NCBI GenBank assembly: GCA_938045355.1
Contig: CALIMU010000016.1
Span: 1-9,824, forward strand
DNA from: an uncultured Clostridium sp.
Lineage (GTDB): Bacteria; Bacillota_A; Clostridia; TANB77; CAG-508
DNA length: 9,824 nt
Direction: 5' to 3'
The first letter of the stretch is position 1. Each line of letters opens with the position of its first letter. This document shows positions 6,158 to 9,824 of the stretch, in pieces. The notes under the pieces are model-generated. The model was not told the origin of the DNA, did not search any database, and saw only the letters and a list, made by a program, of their open reading frames with translations. The position numbers and the translations under genes were made by a program.

Positions 6158-9100
6158 AATAATTATTTTTCTTTCTCTTATATAATTCATTCATTTCTGT
6201 TTGAATTCTTTTTTGTTCTTCTTCATTTACTGCATTTAATATATATCCATAATCTTCTAGATTAAAGAATGGTTTTTTATTTGGATTATAATATGCATCA
6301 ATTGTCCTATTAAATTCTTCTGAATTCCCAAAATTATTTCTATTATATGTTTGTGCTTCCATATTCAAATTTTGTTGTGTTTGTATATTATTAGCATTAT
6401 ACATATTATTATTTAGACTATTGTTATTATTTTGGTTAATAACATTTTGATTATTCAAATTATTTAAATTATTAAAATTATTTGTAGTACCTATATTTGA
6501 ACTTACACTTTGATTATTAATATTTCTATTATTTTCTGGATATCTATTAATTTCTCTTTCTACATTCTTATTTTGTAATACCCTCTTACCTGTTATTTCA
6601 TCAATTTCTTCTAGATTATCAATATTATTATTTTCTTCAACAATATTTTTTTCATCTTTTAGATCATCATTTACAATATATGCATCAATACTATCATTTT
6701 TCATATCTCCTGTTAATTCTGAGATCTCATCATATTCATCTGCTGCATTTTCTTCTTTAATAACATCTTCATTTTTTTCTATTTCTTTTGATAAATCTAT
6801 TATAGGTCTTTTATTTAATTTTATTCTTTCTATTTCAATAGCTTCTTGTATTGCTCTTTTTGCATCTTCTTTTACTTTTTCTTCATATTCTTTTTGTATT
6901 TTTTCTTTTTGCTTTAACTCTTCTTGCAATTTTAGAATTTCTTCTCTTGTTATTCTTTCTGCTTCTTCTGCTATTTTTCTTTGAATATCTTCTTCTTCTC
7001 TTCTTTTTCTTTCTTTTTCAAGTTCTTCGTTTCTTTTTCTAAGTTCTTCTAATTCTTTTTCTTGTCTTCTTTGAATTATTTTTGAAAGTTCTTCTTTTTC
7101 TTCTCTATATTTTCTTTCTTGTTCTTCTAATCTTCTTTCTTCTGCCTCTTTTTTAAAGTTTAGTATAGATGCCTTCATATCATCTAATTGTTTTCTAAGT
7201 CTTAACATTTCATTTTCTTGATATTTCTTTTGTTCTTCTCTTTCTCTTTTAAGTTCTTCTATATCAATCTTATATTTATCTATTGTTTCTTCTGTTTTCT
7301 TTATTTCTTCTTTTACCTCAGAACTCATATTAGATGTACCCTTTATATCTTCTATATCATCATTATCTTCTAATATTTCTTTATCTAAATTTGAATCTTT
7401 TTGAACATATAGTTCTTCTTTTTCTAGTTCATCATTATTTTCTTCATCTTCTTTATTTTCAAGAATATTAGTATTATTATTGCTCAATTGTCTTATAGAT
7501 TTTGTATTATTAACTTTTAATTCAGTATTATTATCTAATTTTTCTTCTTCTTGATCATTTTCAATTCCTAATTCTTCTAGATCTTGTATATAATCTTCTT
7601 CAGAATAATCTTCTTGTATATCATCAATATTATTTTCTTCTTCTCTTATTTCTTCTAATTCTTCAAAATCTTCCTCAGATAAAAGATCATTATTTTTTTC
7701 TTCTGATATTACTTCTTCATATTTTTGTTCTTGTTTTTCTTTTTTTGCTTCTTCTCTTTCTTTTACTTGAATGTTTTGACTTTCTAACCCTTTATTATTT
7801 TCTTCTAATGTAACACTTATTTTATGCACATCTTTTTCCACTAATTGTGGATTAATTTCTGCTTCTTTTTCCTTTTTTATAATACTTCTACATACTTCTT
7901 CTGCTTCTTTTTCTGAAACTTTCTTATTACCTAATACTGATAAAACAATTATATATATCTTATCTTTTGCTGTTATATTTTCTATTCCTAAATCTTCAAC
8001 CGAATATGTTATAAGTTTATTAAGGTTTTGTTTTATTTTTATCATACTATATGAATATCCACACTTATAATATTCAAATTTCTTTCTCACAATACCTAGC
8101 TCTAAAATATTTTCCATAATGCTTTCAAAGAATTTTTCTTCCCTAAAATTCTTAAGTTCTCTTTCTTCTCTTTCTAGATATCCAGAAAACCTACTTTCTA
8201 TTATATTTTGTGCATAATATTCATCTTCTATTGCAGCATCTAATTTAGTATCTGTTGCATCATATCTCTTATTAAACTTATCACCTGTCATCTTAAGTGC
8301 AAGTATTGTTTTATCTTCCCCTATTTTTTCTAGATATTTTAATCTTTTCTCAATAGTTTCTGAACCTAGACCTAATACTGAAATATTATTTAAAAGCTCT
8401 TTTACCATTCCATTTTCAATAACTAAATCAAAATTTTTTTCAATATTTAATATAGGCCTACATAAAAGTGACATTGCTCCTTTAAGTTCATTTAATAATC
8501 CATTTACTTCAAAGAAATTATATACTTTCTCCATATTTTCTTTTTTACCTTTAGCAAAAAGTATTCCCGGTATATCAACTTCTGGATTATTTAATAATTT
8601 CTTACTTTCTAAAAACTTTTTAACTTCATCTAAATCTTCTGGTGTACTTTCAGATAATATTGTTGTACTTTTATTTATTATATTTGTACTTAAATCAACA
8701 TGTTCATTTTCCAATTTTTCTAATATTTTAGATATATTATCATATTCACCTTTTATTAGTATAAAAGTATTTTTTAATATATCTCTACTCATTTTTCTTT
8801 TATCTATTTCAGATACAATATTATATATATTTTCTGGATCACCTTCTAAGAATATAATAGGGTTTTCTAAAATTTCTTTATCTATATTTAATTCTTCAAA
8901 AGTTTTTACAATATCTAATATTTTTTGTGGTTCTGATATTAATAATATTTGCTTATTTTTTATATAATATTCTTCCATTCCTAAACTTTTCAAAATACTA
9001 ATAGTTTCTTCCACCTTATATGGAGTAGTTTTTGCTATTATTTCAGGATTTAATTCTATTATATTTCTATCAAGATTACCTTTTTCTATTTCTTCCACAA

Positions 9101-9711
9101 AATCTATTAAATTTTGCATATTTGCTGCAACAATTTCTTTAAAGTCATTGTTTATAACATTTTTAAATATATCATCATATGCTGTTATAAATTCTAATTT
9201 TCTTAATAATTTATTTACTGATATTTCATCATATATAAGTACTTCTGGCGCATTATTTATCTCTTCTTTTGAAATTCCATATCCTTTTATTCTATTTATT
9301 ATATTTTCAATTTCCTTAGTATCATTTACATATACAATTTCTGGTGTTTTTGTTATAACATTTTTTTCTACACCATTTCTTTCTAACATATTTACTATTG
9401 CTTGTATTCTAACTTTAGTTGTTTCTGCCAAAATTTCTGGATGTTTTTTCAATATACTTAATCCGAAGCTTTTCTTTTGGATTTTTATATAATGTTATAA
9501 TATCTTCAATAACAGAAGCTGTATTTGAATAAAATACCTTAGGACATTTTTTTACTACTTGTTTTAATAAATCATTTTTTTCTAAAACTACTATTATCTT
9601 CTTTATTTCTGCTGAATCTCCATATGCTAAAATATCTCCACCTATTGTTTCAAAATATTTCTTTTCAATCTTTATATTTTGAAATAATTTTAAAATAGGA
9701 ATTTTGAGATT
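6147..9711 (-). CDS. Giant protein: mTERF-like helical repeats, acidic region, coiled coil, Asn-rich tail; +1 shift at CGG, start not found
   Basis: Not a family I can name. Joined across a +1 shift at CGG (9465-9463), the frame encodes up to 1187 residues. Residues about 25-470 are some 12 helical repeats of 31-36 residues. The clearest begin PEIL, PEIV, PEVL and PEII, with Leu/Ile at regular spacing and often Gly near position 23, the layout of mTERF repeats, which bind nucleic acid in organelles. A globular helical part follows, then a Glu/Asp-rich disordered stretch, a long Arg/Glu/Lys coiled coil of roughly 190 residues (encoded about 7290-6790), an Asn/Gln-rich tail and a conserved-looking end (FFNLEDYGYILNAVNEEEQ). 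No signal peptide or membrane helix is visible, so a cytoplasmic scaffold or nucleic-acid role is inferred. The 5' part (9711-9466) continues the repeat register, proving it is coding, yet has no ATG, GTG or TTG and is bounded by a TAA at 9714-9712. The TTG at 9452 lacks a ribosome binding site. It overlaps uvrC by 11 bases. Confidence 0.75.
9462..9465 (-). other. +1 frameshift / quadruplet site CGGA in the giant repeat-protein gene
   Basis: Minus-strand context is GAA AAG CTT CGG ATT AAG. Skipping C gives GGA TTA AGT ATA TTG, so the protein runs NPKEKLGLSILKKHPEIL. This keeps the distance from the preceding Pro (CPKVF) to the next (HPEIL) at 34 residues, matching the repeat period. In the zero frame a TAA follows after 15 codons; the +1 frame is closed upstream by a TAA about 13 codons before. 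Confidence 0.65.
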
Positions 9712-9738
9712 TTAAAAATTTTTGAATGAGGTGATTTT

Positions 9739-9824
9739 TTGGGAGATTTGGTAAATTGCGCTGCAATTATTCTTGGAAGCTTAATTGGATTTTTTATCGG
9801 TCACAAGTTTAAAGAAGATATGAA
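9739..9824 (+). CDS. DUF554 (YqgA-like) membrane protein, N terminus only
   Basis: A plus-strand frame opens at TTG 9739 and leaves the window after 28 codons. GAGGTGAT (9728-9735), a good match to the extended anti-Shine-Dalgarno, precedes it with a spacing of about 7 from the GAGG core. The sequence reads (M)GDLVNCAAIILGSLIGFFIGHKFKED. The G-x-L-V-N-x-A-A-I-I-x-G-S-L-I-G pattern is the hallmark opening of DUF554 membrane proteins, which have about 230 residues, several membrane helices and an unknown role. It diverges from the giant repeat-protein gene with almost no space between them. I see no convincing promoter in the 100 bases upstream, which are coding for the opposite strand. Confidence 0.75.
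   Translation, partial: MGDLVNCAAIILGSLIGFFIGHKFKEDM

Noticed and set aside
6390..6520. AT-rich ATT/AAT trinucleotide tract as a DNA repeat or CRISPR-like array
   Set aside because: It is explained by the Asn-rich tail of the giant protein (AAT/AAC codons); there is no constant repeat unit or spacer.
6851..7042. Plus-strand Leu/Phe-rich frame and similar plus-strand frames (2580-2810, 5970-6185, 9148-9492)
   Set aside because: These are antisense shadows of Glu/Lys-rich or conserved minus-strand genes and lack ribosome binding sites.
9679..9707. TTGAAA followed by a weak -10 as promoter of the DUF554 gene
   Set aside because: At 16-19 base spacing no hexamer close to TATAAT is present.

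Overview
The window is very AT-rich (about a quarter G+C by eye) and almost all coding is on the minus strand. Clean AAGGAG/AGGAGG ribosome binding sites, sigma-A-type promoters, A+T-rich intrinsic terminators, TTG starts, a sortase-type wall anchor and near-exclusive AGA/AGG arginine codons point to a low-GC Firmicute, probably an uncultured gut Clostridia/Bacilli lineage. That assignment is inference.

Layout from right to left, in the direction of minus-strand transcription. At the right edge a plus-strand gene (DUF554/YqgA-like) begins. Diverging from it is a giant repeat and coiled-coil protein gene (9711 to 6147), overlapping by 11 bp with uvrC (6157 to 4401). A promoter inside the uvrC 3' end drives two tandem, paralogous small exported proteins (4327 to 3552), closed by a terminator. 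A further promoter drives a nucleoside 2-deoxyribosyltransferase-like gene and proS (3397 to 971). Then come a short sortase-anchored surface protein with its own promoter and terminator (843 to 457) and, at the left edge, a truncated DUF3021-like membrane protein with a TTG start.

The most striking observation is a shared defect or recoding in three genes. proS, uvrC (twice) and the giant gene are each split by a frameshift, four in total. All four are +1 shifts, and all four coincide with an in-frame CGG codon followed by A or T. Skipping the C of CGGN restores full-length proteins and turns the codon into GGN (glycine). In uvrC this restores a family-conserved Leu-Ser-Gly. Arginine codons of the CGN type otherwise appear absent from these genes. 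This suggests that CGG is unassigned or starved in this organism and that CGGN is read as a +1 frameshift or quadruplet codon. Random sequencing errors would not be expected to land on the same rare codon four times. One in-frame CGG, in an exported-protein gene that may be foreign, does not shift and is the main counter-example.

Other points of interest are mTERF-like helical repeats in the giant protein and its missing start codon, a Cys/His-rich insert in the deoxyribosyltransferase, and a UvrC lacking the usual four-cysteine motif.
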